Shown: positions 12,009 to 23,059, numbered from the stretch's first letter. The stretch: DNA of 64,000 nt from Hibiscus mutabilis (GCA_019671005.1 CM033724.1:23351786-23415785); one strand, 5' to 3'. Made by a program: numbers and translations. The notes: a model not told the origin generated them from the sequence alone.

Positions 12009-13110
12009 ATGATTAAATGTATGAATGATTCTAAATCCAATCCCGAGGTAGATTTCGAGCACCCCGGGATCCCTGCAGAAACTGAAAAGGAGGTTGACGA
12101 GGCAGAATGCGAAACTCCTGAGGAATTGGTGAGGATGATGGCCAACGAAGAAAGGAAAATTATACCCCACCAAGAAGAAACAGAAATTGTAAACTTGAGA
12201 ACTGATACGGAGATAAAAGAAGTGAAAATCGGGACTACATTTTCCTCAGAAACTAGGCGTGAACTGATAGCCCTGCTCCAAGAGTTTAAAGATGTCTTTG
12301 CTTGGACTTATCAAGATATATCGGGGTTGAATACAGACATAGTGGTGCACAAGCTGCCAACGAGGCCAGAATGCAAACCAATCCAACAAAAGCTTAGAAG
12401 AATGAAGACTGACATGCTGTTAAAGATTAGAGAAGAGGTAACAAAGTAGTTTGATGCTAGTTTTCTAGAAGTTGCCAAATACCCTAAATGGGTTGCAAAC
12501 ATCGTACCGGTGCTAAAAAATGATGGAAAGGTCCGCATGTGTGTAGATTACAGGGATCTCGATTGAGCAAGCCCTAAAGACAATTTCTCTTTGCCACATA
12601 TTGACATATTGGTTGACAATACCGCAGGACACTCATTGTTCTCATTCATGGATGGTTTCTCAGGATACAACCAGATAAAGATGGACTCAGAAGACAAGGA
12701 GAATACTACATTTGTAACCATGTGGGGCACGTTTTGTTACAAGGTGATGCTTTTTGGACTCAAGAACACATGGGTAACTTATCAAAGAGCAATGTTGACT
12801 CTTTTCCACGATATGATGCACACAGAGATAGAAGTATAAGTGGATGATATGATCGCTAAGTCCCAAACTGAGGAATAGCACCTTTGAAACCTGAGAAAAC
12901 TATTTCGAAGACTACGAAAATACCAGCTAAAGCTCAACCCGGCTAAATGCACATTCGCAGTCACATCCGAAAAACTCTTGGGGTTTGTAGTGAGTAGAAA
13001 TAGGGTTGAGATCGATCTAGAAAAAGTGAAGGCTATCCAATACCTCCCACCGCCTCATACTCAGAAAGAAGTCTGAGGTTTTCTGGAAAGGTTAAACTAT
13101 ATATCTCGTT
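12009..13110 (+). pseudogene. Tat reverse transcriptase (several nonsense codons)
   Basis: Recognisable RT blocks in order are FKDVFAWTYQDISGLNTDIV, WVANIVPVLKNDGKVRMCVD (after a TAG at 12447), FSLPHIDILVDNTAGHSLFS, FMDGFSGYNQIKM and TMWGTFCYKVMLFGLKN, then the active-site box. The polymerase box should read YVDDM, but the Tyr codon is TAA (about 12837-12839), giving a stop directly before VDDM. Additional stops lie near 12564 and 12877. The thumb/connection is seen at 12940-13110 (KCTFAVTSEKLLGFVVS-like) with a further stop. The enzyme is dead. Confidence 0.88.
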
Positions 13111-13562
13111 TCATCTCTCAATTAACACCAAAAATGAACATAAATATTCTTCCTGCCTTCAGACTACTTAGGAAGAATAACCCAGGGGTCTGGAATGAAG
13201 AATGTCAAGAAGCTGTAGAAAAGATTAAAAAGTACTTGACAAATGCTCCGATTTTAGTCGCACCGGTACCAAACAGGCCTTTGATCCTTTACCTGACAGT
13301 TTTTGAAAAATCGATGGGTTACGTGTTGGGACAACATGATGAGTCTGGGAAGAAGGAAAGAGCCATTTACTACCTAAGCAAGAAGTTCACTGATTGCAAA
13401 ACACGGTACCCGCCAATGCAGAAGCTATGTTGCGCTTTGGTTTGGACTACCAAAAGGCTTAGACAGTACACGTTATACCATACCACCTGGTTGATATCCA
13501 AATTGGACCCCTTGAAGTTTCTAATGGAAGCATCGGCATTAACTGGGAGGATGGCCTGCTGA
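13111..13562 (+). pseudogene. Tat RNase H (first)
   Basis: The frame open from 13134 reads FRLLRKNNPGVWNEECQEAV, then ILYLTVFEKSMGYVLGQHDE, then RAIYYLSKKFTDCKTRYPPM and KLCCALVWTTKRLRQYTLYH. This is the usual Ty3/gypsy RNase H order after the RT connection. The canonical first acidic residue (L-x-V-D/S-x) is weak here (YLTVFEKS), consistent with the reduced first RNase H of Tat elements that carry a second one. A TGA at 13561 ends the frame. Confidence 0.8.
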
Positions 13563-13610
13563 CAGATGTTGTTATCCGAGTTTGACATTGCATATGTGAG
13601 CTAGAAAGCT

Positions 13611-14160
13611 ATGAAAGAAAGTGCTATAGCGGATTTCTTAGTTAGTCGTGCTTCAGATGATTATGAATTGTTGAAATTCAATTTCCCAGATGAAGATTTG
13701 ATGTGCATTACAACTGGGGAAGATGTTGTTTCAGATGACGGCTCGTGGAAACTTTACTTTGACGAAGCCTCCAATGCACTTGGCGACGAAATAGAAGTCG
13801 TACTAACTTCTCCAGAAGATGTCTATTATCCCTTCACCAGCATACTAGAATTCTTTTGCACAAACAACATAGCTGAATACGAAGCATGTGCCATGGGACT
13901 GAACGCAGCCATTGAAAGAAAGATCAAAGAACTTCGAGTATTCGAAGACTTATCCTCAGTGATCTATCAGTTACGAGGATAATGGGAAACTAGGGATCTG
14001 AAGCTAGCCAAATACTACGAGTTGGTCCAAGAGCTTATCAAAGAATTTGAAAAGGTCAGTTTCACCTAACTTCCTTGAAAAGACAACCAGATGGCAGATG
14101 CCTTGGCAACCCTGACCTCTATGTTCAAAGCAAATACGAAAGCAGAAATGAAGCCAATTG
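13611..14160 (+). pseudogene. Tat additional archaeal-like RNase H (aRNH)
   Basis: The block WKLYFDEASNALGDEIEVVL, then ILEFFCTNNIAEYEACAMGL and ELRVFEDLSSVIYQLRG with the later DNQMADALATL, is the extra RNase H found between RNase H and integrase in Tat-group plant elements. In intact copies the motifs are DGA/DGS, TNN-AEYEA, V-GDS-L, and D-ADALA. Here the first is DEA, NNIAEYEA is intact, FEDLS replaces GDSxL-like sequence, and the last acidic residue is retained. Stops occur at about 13980 and 14068. Its presence gives the lineage assignment. Confidence 0.85.
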
Positions 14161-14199
14161 AGATGCACTTTTGAGAGGCCAGCTCATTGTTATAATGTG

Positions 14200-15440
14200 C
14201 AAGAAGAAATAGATGGCAACCCTTGGTATTACGATATCTTGCAATATATCAAGTTTCAAACGTATCCCGAAGGAGAAAATGACCGAAAGACACTCAGAAA
14301 GATGGCAACATGATATGTTTTGGATGGGGAGATTCTGTACAAAAGAGGCCATGATCAAACGTTGTTGAGATGTGTAGATGCCCGGGAGGCGAAAGAAATT
14401 TTAGCAGAAGTGCATGACAGTTTGTGTGGAACACACGCCAATGGTCTGTCAATAGCCCAAAAAATCATGAGGCATGGCTATTTCTGGTCAACTATAGAGG
14501 GAGACTGCATCGATTACGCCAGGAAATGCCATAAGTGCCAAATATATGCCGACAAGATCCATGCTCCTCATTTACCTTTACACACCATGAACTCGCCTTG
14601 GCCGTTTACAGCATGGGGCATGGATGTCATTGGACAAATTTATCCGAAGGCTTCCAATGGGCACTATTTTATTTTGGTTTCCATTGATTACTTCACTTAA
14701 TGGGTAAAGGCAGCATCTTACGCCAATATCACAAGGACAACGGTGTGCAAGTTCCTGAAGAAGGAAATTGTTTACCGATATAGGTTGCCGGAAAGGATTA
14801 TCACCTACAACGCTTCCAACCTGAATAACAAATTGATGACTAAGGTGTGCAACTAGTTCAAAATAACACACTATAACTCTACGACCAACCGTCTTAAGAT
14901 GAATGGAGCAGTAGAAGCGGCAAACAAGAACATAAAGAAAATCATTGTGAAGACAACAGACACCTACAAAGATTGGCATGAGAAGTTGCCATTTGCTCTG
15001 TTCGTCTATCGGACATCTGTTCACACATCAACAGGGGAACGCCCTATTCTCTAGTGTACGGTACAGAGGTGATACTACCCATTGAGGTTGAGATTCCGTC
15101 ACTCTGAGTTTTGAATGAACTGAAACTGGATGAATCAGAGTGGGTGCAAGCCAGGCTCGACCAGTTAAATCTCATCTGCCATGGTTAAATGTACCAAAAA
15201 TGAATGATATGGGCATATGATAAGAAAGTGTGCCCGAGAGAATTCTGAGAGGGAGATCTGGTGCTTAAGAAGATCCTCCCAATTTAGAAAGATTTTCGAG
15301 GAAAGTGGATGCTTAATTGGGAAGGGCCATATGTCGTCAAGAAGGCTTTTTCGGGAGGAGCGTTGATTTTAATTGAAATGGATAGAGAAGAATTAAAAAA
15401 TCCCGTGAATTTCGATTCAGTAAGGAAGTATTATGTTTGA
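14200..15440 (+). pseudogene. Tat integrase (second catalytic Asp lost)
   Basis: The frame from 14320 reads ILYKRGHDQTLLRCV, a zinc-binding segment (EVHDSLCGTH ... CHKCQ), and then the catalytic core WGMDVIGQIYPKASNGHYF. The DDE triad is D in GMDVIG, then the second residue in ITYNASN where the family has D (now Tyr), and E in GAVEAANKN. Stops occur at about 14698, 14854 and others. From 15180 to 15440 a degraded C-terminal segment (GDLVLKKI-like, KWxLNWEGPYVV, ELxNPVNFDSVRKYY) matches the usual integrase tail. Confidence 0.87.
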
Positions 15441-15457
15441 AAAAAAAGATTGTTGAA

Positions 15458-15619
15458 ATGAGGCGAAAACCTGAAAAGACGCTTCATAAAATGAAAACTT
15501 AAGGTGAAAACCCACAAAAGGGCACCTTAAAAAAGGGGGGTTCAAAGCAAAAACCCGAAAAAGGCATCTTGAAGCAAACGGAGGATCTGAGTTGAAAACC
15601 CGTTAAGAGCGACTTAGAT
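15458..15619 (+). repeat. Hairpin array, loop type GAAAACCC...AAGGGC
   Basis: Consecutive inverted repeats with a shared loop follow each other. They are ATGAGGCG (15458-15465) with CGCTTCAT (15480-15487), and TTAAGGTG (15499-15506) with CACCTTAA (15523-15530). A weaker TTCAA/TTGAA pair flanks aaaacccgaaaaagg (about 15541-15575). Then ATCTGAGTTG (15585-15594) pairs with CGACTTAGAT (15610-15619) with two G-T wobbles. A related unit, CTAAAGCG/CACTTTAG with one mismatch, is at 16161-16190. Stems differ in sequence while loops stay similar. The location is just downstream of integrase, in the Tat 3' untranslated region. Confidence 0.85.
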
Positions 15620-16485
15620 AAATTTTTAGATTGGGCCTCTGGCAAGTAGAATTACCCTCTTGGGTACCAGAAGAATGAGCTCTAGGCAAAGATTCTATTT
15701 TGATTGATGGGATCACGCATCATTCATGCAGTGGATATTTGGGGCTTTGCATTTCATGTTCTGCTTTCCTTTTTCCTCATGTTTTCCATGACTTTTCTAA
15801 AACTGTTCCAAGTCCTTAATGTCAATAAAATTATGTTTTTGTGCCTTCCTTTCCTTGTCTTCTCGTTGTTTTTATAAGCATCATGCAAACAGGTTAACAT
15901 AGACTTATGATAAACAAAATATACCGGAGCATTATTATGATCTAACCCTGGGAATGCAGGTGATTAGAAAACAAAATTAACTTTGATCTCAAGGTTTCTG
16001 CATAATGTATGTCGAGGCACGACGAAGGGAAGACTTCGAGCATCAGAATAAGATAACCAATGGCATGCACCATTCTTACTTGTCTGAGAAAATATTCAAG
16101 ACAACAGTAGAGATCTCCCAGATGAAAACCCGTAAGGGCGCCTAAAAAAGAAAAAAAAATCTAAAGCGAAAACCCGAAAGGGCACTTTAGAACTTAGAAT
16201 CGAAAACTCAAAAAAGAAAGGCCGAAATGGTTAAACCCAACAGTGGGATGGGGTACCGCCACCAGAAGAAGAAAAAAACGAGAAAGCAAGCAGAGGGTCA
16301 AGATTGACTAACTGCAGAAGTAGGTGCATCGAGATATTGACACCCATACATCATGTGTAGTTAGGCATCCCTAGGATTAGGAGCATGCTAACTCATTTAT
16401 TATAACATTTTGGCTATTTTAAACAAGTACTTACAGGTTACCAATGACTTTTGATCTCCAAGTTCGTATTGAAGAGGTAGATTTA

Positions 16486-16716
16486 TTTGAAGAAAGATTT
16501 TAGCAGCCTTAGTAGCATGAGTCTAGAAAGTTCTGTAGCCATTTTTGGCGTGAATCCCTAAAATTTGAAGAAAGATTTTGGCAGCCTTAGTAGCATGAGT
16601 CTAGAAAGTTCGGTAGCCATTTTCGGCATGAATCCCCAAAATTTGAAGAAAGATTTCAGCAGCCTTAGTAGCGTGAGTCTAGAAAGATCGGTAGCCATTT
16701 TGGCGTGAATCCCAAA
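16486..16716 (+). repeat. 78-bp tandem repeat, 3 copies
   Basis: The unit starts tttgaagaaagatttt at 16486, 16564 and 16642, with a fourth partial start at 16717. It carries gcagccttagtagc and ggtagccattt. Copies differ by a few substitutions. Confidence 0.9.
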
Positions 16717-16727
16717 TTTGAAGATAA

Positions 16728-17118
16728 AGGTTCTATATAGGAAGAGCCTATTTTTTTAGACCTCGCAGTGAAAGGATATATATAGGAAGAACCAGTAACT
16801 CTGAGATTTCAGAAGCTAAAAGTTCTATATAGGAATGACTTGCAGCTCCATGGTTTAAAGACTAGTAGTTCTATATAGGAAGAACTCCTAGTCGGAAGAA
16901 TCCATCCGTGACGTAGAAGGTTTTATATAGAAAAAAACTCACCACGTTAAAGGCGATGAGTTCTATATAGGAAGGACTCCAAGCTTTACCATCTCAGAGT
17001 GAAAGGTTCTATATAGGAGGGACTCGTAACTCAAGACTTCAGAATGAAAGGTTCGATATAGAAAGGACTTGTAGCTCCAAGATTAGAAGGAGAACAAGTT
17101 CTATATAGGAAGAACTTG
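16728..17118 (+). repeat. Hairpin array, core TTCTATATAGGAAGAA, about 9 units
   Basis: The core (G)TTCTATATAGGAAGAA(C) recurs every about 40-60 bp. Arms outside the core pair and differ between units: AGGTTCT/AGAGCCT (16728-16749), GACTAG plus AGTTCT with AGAACT plus CTAGTC (16860-16893), GAGTTCT/AGGACTC (16958-16979), and CAAGTTCT/AGAACTTG (17095-17118). Loop ATATAGGA is nearly constant. Units at about 16774, 16820 and 17005 have disrupted arms. Confidence 0.88.
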
Positions 17119-17242
17119 CGAACCTGAAGATTCAGCTAAAGAAAAATGGAGAGTTTTAGAAGAACACGTGATTCTGAAGCTACAAACAGGGAAGTCGGAT
17201 AAAAATGAGTGCTTATGATCTTTTCATGTTCCACAATAACAA

Positions 17243-17257
17243 GCAAAGAGGGGCAAC
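17243..17257 (+). other. Polypurine tract of the Tat element
   Basis: GCAAAGAGGGGCAAC directly precedes the 3' LTR start TGTAATCACT. The same arrangement, AGTAAAGAGGGGCAAC, is present in reverse complement at 48164-48179 beside the other Tat element. It is the plus-strand priming site. Confidence 0.85.
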
Positions 17258-20253
17258 TGTAATCACTCATTTTTATCTGGTTTGTAAATCTTGTGTAATT
17301 ATTAATATATTATTATTGCATCTATACATATTATATTATATGTTTATTATGTACGTATGATTAATGTACGCAAAATATATGTGTGATATGTGTGAGTGTG
17401 TGTATATCATATATACTATGTATGTCTACATATTAATAATAGTTATGGTATGTGCGTGTTGTATGTTTGCATGTCATGTATGCTTTGCATGATTTGTATG
17501 TATATGTTAATGTATATATTTATATTAATTATGCATGAGAACAAATATACATGTATGTGTTTGTATAATATGCTTGAATGTAGGTGATATATGTTGGATA
17601 TTTGAATGTATGTGTATGCCCGTATATGTATGTGTGTGTATTATTATTATTACCAGTATTGTTATTATTATTATTATTATTATTGTTAGTATTATTATTA
17701 TTGGTAATGGGCTAGAATAAAATAAAATCCAAAAAATATATTAAAACCCAAATAGTAATATTAAAGTTCAGTCCATAATTACATAACCCAAAAAAATATT
17801 ACAAGGCCTATTTCGGCCAGACCCAATTAAACCATAATCTCTATCCTTTTATGCGCAGCCAACCAAGGGCCATTGGATTAAATCTTGATCCAACGGTCAC
17901 GATTGAAGGAATGAGACCCTCCAACTGGCCGCGTAAGATCACGCACGAGCCACTCAGCTCCTCACGCATGAATGCATCGCACACACGAGACTATCTGATT
18001 TCCAAGGTGCCACGTGTTATCATCTCGGGCCGCCTCGTTGTTCCAAGCTTGCATCTGGGCCGTCCGTGCATCAAGCTATCTCAGTCGTTGGATCAGATCT
18101 AATCCAACGACCGAGAACACGTCTGACCGAAAGAAATGCTCCGCCGCTGCCGCCCTACGCTCATGCCTCACCGGCTCACCAAACGGGACATGCAAGATTA
18201 GAAAAGTACAAGTCAGAATTACACAGAAAATCATTTCATTTTTTGTCTAATCTTGTAAGCAAACAAAAAATTAAAAAAAGCAGACTATATATCACATGTA
18301 AGAAACCTTTTTGTACCCGGTCTTCATATTTGAAATAGGAACAAAAAAATCTAGTTTCAGTGGTAAATCTTCTTTTCTCTCCCTTCTTTTCATGCATGCA
18401 AGTACAAAAATAAAAAAAAACAAGTAAAAGGGATAAGGGTTTACCCGAGTGATTTGGCTCCTTTTTCGGTGACAATCTCTTCTATGGGTGAATCGGAGTA
18501 GGATCCGGTGTTCAAAGGGAGGGGGTTGTTTTGGTTTCGAAGCAAAAGCCTACGGTTAAAAAAGGGGTTTTCTAGAGAGGTTTTTGGGTGTTGAGGGTGG
18601 CCTTGGTGGCCGAGAGCCCTGGTTTAGGATGGCTCGAGGCGGCTTTACGGCCAAGCCTCGTATGAGACCAACCGGGCACGGCTGAACGCGGCGGCCGGGG
18701 AAGTTTTGGTTTTAGGGGGTTTCTGTAAAATAGAGAGAAATGAGAGCATTATCTTAAGGGTTGAAAAAAATGAAAAAGAGAGAAAGGGGAGGCTGGTTGG
18801 GTTGTTTTATAGACAATTTTTTAAATGGCATAATTACCCACTAAATCCCTCATTCCCAATGATATTTTCATTCTGAGTCTGCCCCTTGGTCCAATTGCAA
18901 GTCTGGTCCCTCTTGCTTTTTAAAATCTTTTAATTTAGCCTCGAAATTAACCGAAATCAGTTTTTAAATGGTGAAATCACGCCCTTAGTCCCTCCGTGTT
19001 TCTGATATTTTCACTTCGAGCTTGCCCCTTGGTTTTATTACATGTTCAGTCCTCATGGGTTTTGCCCAGTTTGCAATCCCGTCCTTAAATGGTTTTTTTA
19101 TTTTTTTTATTTCTGTTATTTTGTTTTTATTTTATTCCATTTCAATCCCTTTTGTGTTTTAAATGCTCATGGTATTTGCTTTTATTATGTGTTTTTAGCA
19201 TGTTTATATTGCTCATCATATTCATATATATTTTTTATATATCATGATTATTTATGTTTTTTAGATGTGTTGTATCATTTTTTATGTTTTAATTTAATTG
19301 TCCATGTGGTATACATGTTCGTTTTTATATGTTATGTTTTAGTTTAGTTTTCATGGTATGCTTATATGTGTTAGCATGAGTTTTATGTTTTTTTAGGTTG
19401 TATGTTAGTGCGATGTTTTTGTCACATATAATGTCATGATTTTTTAAATTTATGCATATAAATTGTGTCATATGTTAAGTATCAAGTATTAGTTTCTTTA
19501 TGCTAGCATGTTGCTTTGATTTGTTAGTTTAGCATCATATTTTATCTATGTCATGCATATATTGCATTGTGGTAATTTTTAATATATTTTAACATGTATA
19601 TATGTGATTAATTAATTCTTGAAGTATGTTTTTTCCTTTTTCACATGTTTTTGTTTATACTTTGTTTTTATTATTGTGATATTTTATGTTATTCATGTTC
19701 ATTTTTTTTTACTTTTGTTTGGTATTATGATATTCTTTTTTATTATAATTATGTTTTTTAATACCATGTTAATTTAGATATGTTTTTATAATATATTTGC
19801 TAAGATGGCATAACGGAATATTAATTGTCAATGCGGTGCCCTTTTATTCAAGCGTAAACATGGCCAGTAACAAACACAGTGATGGTGGTCTATTGGTTTA
19901 CTCTCAATAATGGGGCCCTTAAAATTTACTCGCACTTATAACCAGATTTTATTTTAATCGTCACTTTAATTCGGAAAGTTTAATATGAATAAAGCGGTAA
20001 TTATTAAAGTACCAATTTGGGTGGTGTGGGGGTGCTAATCCTTCCTCATCCGTAACTGACTCCCGAACCCAACATTTTTAAAATCTCTAGTTTTATGGTG
20101 CCTGACTTACCTTAGTGGCCGGTGGCGACTCCATTTTTAAAATAAAATACGGTTTTTCTAAAACCCCACAGAAGATATTTTTAAATACCTGAATGACCCC
20201 CAAACGCAGTAAAGCCCCATTTTTAGTGAAAACTTGAAAAAAGGATCGATACA
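17258..20253 (+). repeat. Complete 3' LTR of the Tat element (2996 bp)
   Basis: It starts TGTAATCACT and ends CGATACA followed by the ATGTA duplication. It contains simple-sequence TTA/ATT repeats (17640-17705) and a GC-richer segment (17850-18180, 18530-18700). A long T-rich stretch (19080-19800) follows. The terminal block at about 19820-20200 is also conserved, in inverted orientation, in the other Tat LTRs (46997-47425, 51980-52400). That block includes TGGCGACTCC (20123-20132), a copy of the tRNA-Arg primer-site core. No real gene is present; open frames here are chance. Confidence 0.92.
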
Positions 20254-20258
20254 ATGTA
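20254..20258. repeat. Target site duplication ATGTA (right, Tat insertion)
   Basis: Identical to 8683-8687. It directly follows the Tat 3' LTR end. Confidence 0.95.
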
Positions 20259-23036
20259 TTACCTGGTAGAACACCCATATCGATTACGCTGTATCGTATG
20301 GCACTTGCTGAACTCCGGGAACTCAAGTCACAGCTAGAAGAATTACAGGATCGAGGTTTTATACGGGGCCAAGTATATCACCATGGGGAGCACCCGTATT
20401 ATTTGTAAAGAGGAAAGACGGATTGATGAGATTGTATATTGATTATCGTCAACTTAATAAAGTGACGATAAAGAATAAGTATCCATTGCCAAGAATTGAT
20501 TATCTTTTTGATCAATTAAAGGGGGAAGCAGTGTTCTCTAAGATTGATATTCGATTGGGCTATCATCAATTGAAGATTAAAAAGTGGGATATTCCAAAGA
20601 CGGCTTTTAGGACTCGATATGGACATTACAAGTTCATGGTAATGCCGTTTGGATTAACTAATGCCCCAGCAGCATTTATAGATTTGATGAACCGAATTTT
20701 TCAGCCATATCTGGACTAGTTTGTAGTGGTATTCATAGATGATATCCTGGTTTATTCTAAACCAAAGAGGATCATGATGTTCATTTCAGAATAGTTCTTC
20801 AGATCTTGAGGGAGAAGAAGTTATATGCCAAACTATCTAAATGTGAGTTTTGGCTTTCTGAGGTGACATTTCTTGGACATATAGTATCGGCTGAAGGAAT
20901 TCGGGTTGATCCTCAGAAAATTCAAGCTATCATGGAGTGGAAACCTCCTAAAAATGTTGCAGAGGTTAGAAGTTTTCTCGGATTGGCAGGATATTACCGC
21001 CGGTTCGTGAAAGATTTCTCGATGATTGCTGCACCTATTACCAAACTGCTCAGGAAGAATGTATCTTTTATGTGGACTAAAGAATGTCAAGAAAGCTTTG
21101 AAAGATTGAAAAAGATCTTGACAGAAGCTCAGGTGTTAGTTTAACCTGAATCGGGTACGAATTTTATGGTGTATAGTGATACATCACATAATTTTTTGGG
21201 TTGTGTACTTATACAAGATGGGAAAGTGGTGGCTTATGCTTCTAGGCAGCTTAAAACTCATGAGAGAAATTATTCTACTCATGATTTGGAGTTAGTTGTA
21301 GTTGTCTTTGCTTTAAAATTTTGGCGCCACTACTTATATGGTGAAAATGTTATATATACACAGACCGTAAAAGCCTAAAATATCTTTTAACACAGAAAGA
21401 GCTGAATCTAAGACAAAGGAGGTGGATCGAGCTAATTAAGGATTATGATGCAATTATTGATTATCACGCCGGGAAAGGCTAATGTGGTGGCAGACGCAAT
21501 TAGTCGAAAGATGTTTCCAGCTCTGCAGATATCAAATTCTCAGTTATCAATATTGGATGATGATGCTTTACTTGTTGAGCTAAACATAAGGTCTACCTTG
21601 ATAGACAAAATAAGAGAATCATAGGAAAAAGATAAAAATTGTTTGGAGAAAAAGAAGGAAGCTGAAAGGGGAGAATCTTCAGACTTCGAAGTGAAGTCAA
21701 TGGATGTTTATATTATAAAGGACGTGCTTATATTCCTGAAGATGAGGAATTGAAAAAGGAAATTCTTATAGAACCACATTATACTCCTTTAACGATAAAC
21801 CCGGGAGAAAATAAAATGTATCAGGATTTGAAGAGCCATTTTTGGTGGCCATGAATAAAAAAAGCTATAACGAAATTTGTTTCCAAATGCTTAACTTGTC
21901 AGCAAGTTAAAGCAGAACATCAAGTGCCATCAGGGTTACTTCAACCAATTGCTATTCCAGAATGGAAATGGGAAAAAGCGACAATGGATTTTGTAACCGG
22001 ATTACCATTGACGCCGAGCAGGAAAGACTCAATCTGGGTGATTGTGGATCGATTAACCAAATCAGCACATTTCCTACCAGTCAGAACAAATTTCTCTTTG
22101 AGTAAATATGCAGAGTTGTATATCCGGGAGATTGTTAGACTACATGGAGTTCCTATTTCCATTGTGTCTGACAGAGATCCTAGGTTTACTTCTAGATTTT
22201 GGAAAGCACTACAAGAAGCATTGGGAACTCGATTGCATTTTAGCACTGTTTTCCACCCGCAAACTAATGGACAATCAGATAGGACAATTCAAATTTTGGA
22301 AGATATGCTTAGAGCTTGTGTCATTGAGCTTGTAGGCTCGTGGGAAAAGTACTTACCATTGGCTGAATTTTCATATAACAACAGTTACCAGTCAAGTATT
22401 AAAATGGCACCCTATGAAGCTTTATAGGGAAGAAAATGCCGGACACCATTAAATTGGTTTGAGTTGGAAAACTACAAGATTGTTGGGCATGATTTGATTC
22501 AAGAAGTAAAAGAAAAAGTGAGGATAATTCGAGATAATCTAATAGCAGCTTCCGATAGACAAAAAGCTTATTCATATTTAAAAAGAAAAGACATTGAATA
22601 CCAAGTAGGAGACAAGGTATTCTTGAAAGTTTCACCCTGGAAGAAAATAATGAGATTTGGAAGAAAATGGAAGCTTGGTCCCAGATTCATTGGTCCGTAT
22701 GAAATCTTGAAAAGAGTTGGACTGATGGCTTATCAATTGGCTTTACCACCAGAAATGAGCAAGATTCATGATGTCTTTCATGTATCGATGCTTCGCAAAT
22801 ATAGGTCGGATCCTTCACATGTCATTTCACCTGCAGAAGTTGAAATGCAACCTGATTTGACATTTGAAGAAGAATCAGTAAAGACTTTAGCTCATGGGGT
22901 AAAGAAATTGAGAAACAAATCGATTCCATTGGTTAAAGTGCTCTGGAAGAATCACAAAGTGGAAGAAGCCACTTGGGAAGCTAAAGAACGAATGAAAGAA
23001 CAGTACCCGCATTTGTTTAATCCAAGTACGTTCTAA
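20259..23036 (+). pseudogene. Chromovirus pol: RT, RNase H, integrase, chromodomain (broken)
   Basis: Resumes the frame cut at 8687. RT blocks: YRMALAELRELKSQLEEL, LYIDYRQLNKVTIKNKYPLP, FSKIDIRLGYHQLKI, FGLTNAPAAFIDLMNRIF, a TAG at 20717, then VFIDDILVYSK (catalytic pair kept) followed by frameshifts. From 20806: FLGHIVSAEGIRVDPQKI and RSFLGLAGYYRRF. RNase H near 21160-21380 (VYSDTSHNFLGCVLIQDGKV, ASRQLKTHERNY) follows a TAA at 21142. Integrase at 21750-22430 shows CLTCQQ, TMDFVTGLP and IVSDRDPRFTS. The glutamate position reads GQSDRT, so the third catalytic residue is Asp instead of Glu. The frame from 22464 covers the integrase tail (GPRFIGPYEI, IHDVFHVSMLRKY) and a C-terminal chromodomain (VKVLWKNHKVEEATWEAKER). 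Confidence 0.92.
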
Positions 23037-23059
23037 AAATTTGAGGATGAATTTTTTTT

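Larger units (their letters stand above)
15440..17257 (+). other. Tat 3' untranslated region, repeat-rich
   Basis: Non-coding stretch between integrase and the 3' LTR. It holds two hairpin-repeat arrays (15458-15619 and 16728-17118), a 78-bp tandem repeat (16486-16716) and ordinary spacer (15620-16100, 16190-16480). Hypervariable, tandem-repeat-bearing 3' regions are established for Tat/Ogre elements and can seed satellites. Confidence 0.8.
8688..20253 (+). mobile_element. Tat/Ogre-type Ty3/gypsy element nested in chromovirus pol
   Basis: Its layout is a truncated 5' LTR (8688-9253), gag remnant, protease, G-patch-like stretch, reverse transcriptase, RNase H, a second archaeal-like RNase H, integrase, a 1.8-kb non-coding 3' region with tandem repeats, polypurine tract, and a complete 3' LTR (17258-20253). 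The second RNase H between RNase H and integrase, together with the long repeat-rich region after pol, is diagnostic of the Tat/Ogre group. The leader with its primer site has been deleted together with most of the 5' LTR. All open frames are broken. Confidence 0.9.

Noticed and set aside
14578..15024. 148-codon minus-strand open frame
   Set aside because: Antisense shadow of the Tat integrase; no recognisable domain on that strand.
19042..19347. 101-codon hydrophobic open frame
   Set aside because: T-rich LTR sequence reads as Phe/Tyr/Leu runs; no start context or homology signal.
22860..23036. Chromodomain as a stand-alone host gene
   Set aside because: It is the in-frame C-terminus of the chromovirus integrase, immediately followed by the polypurine tract and 3' LTR.
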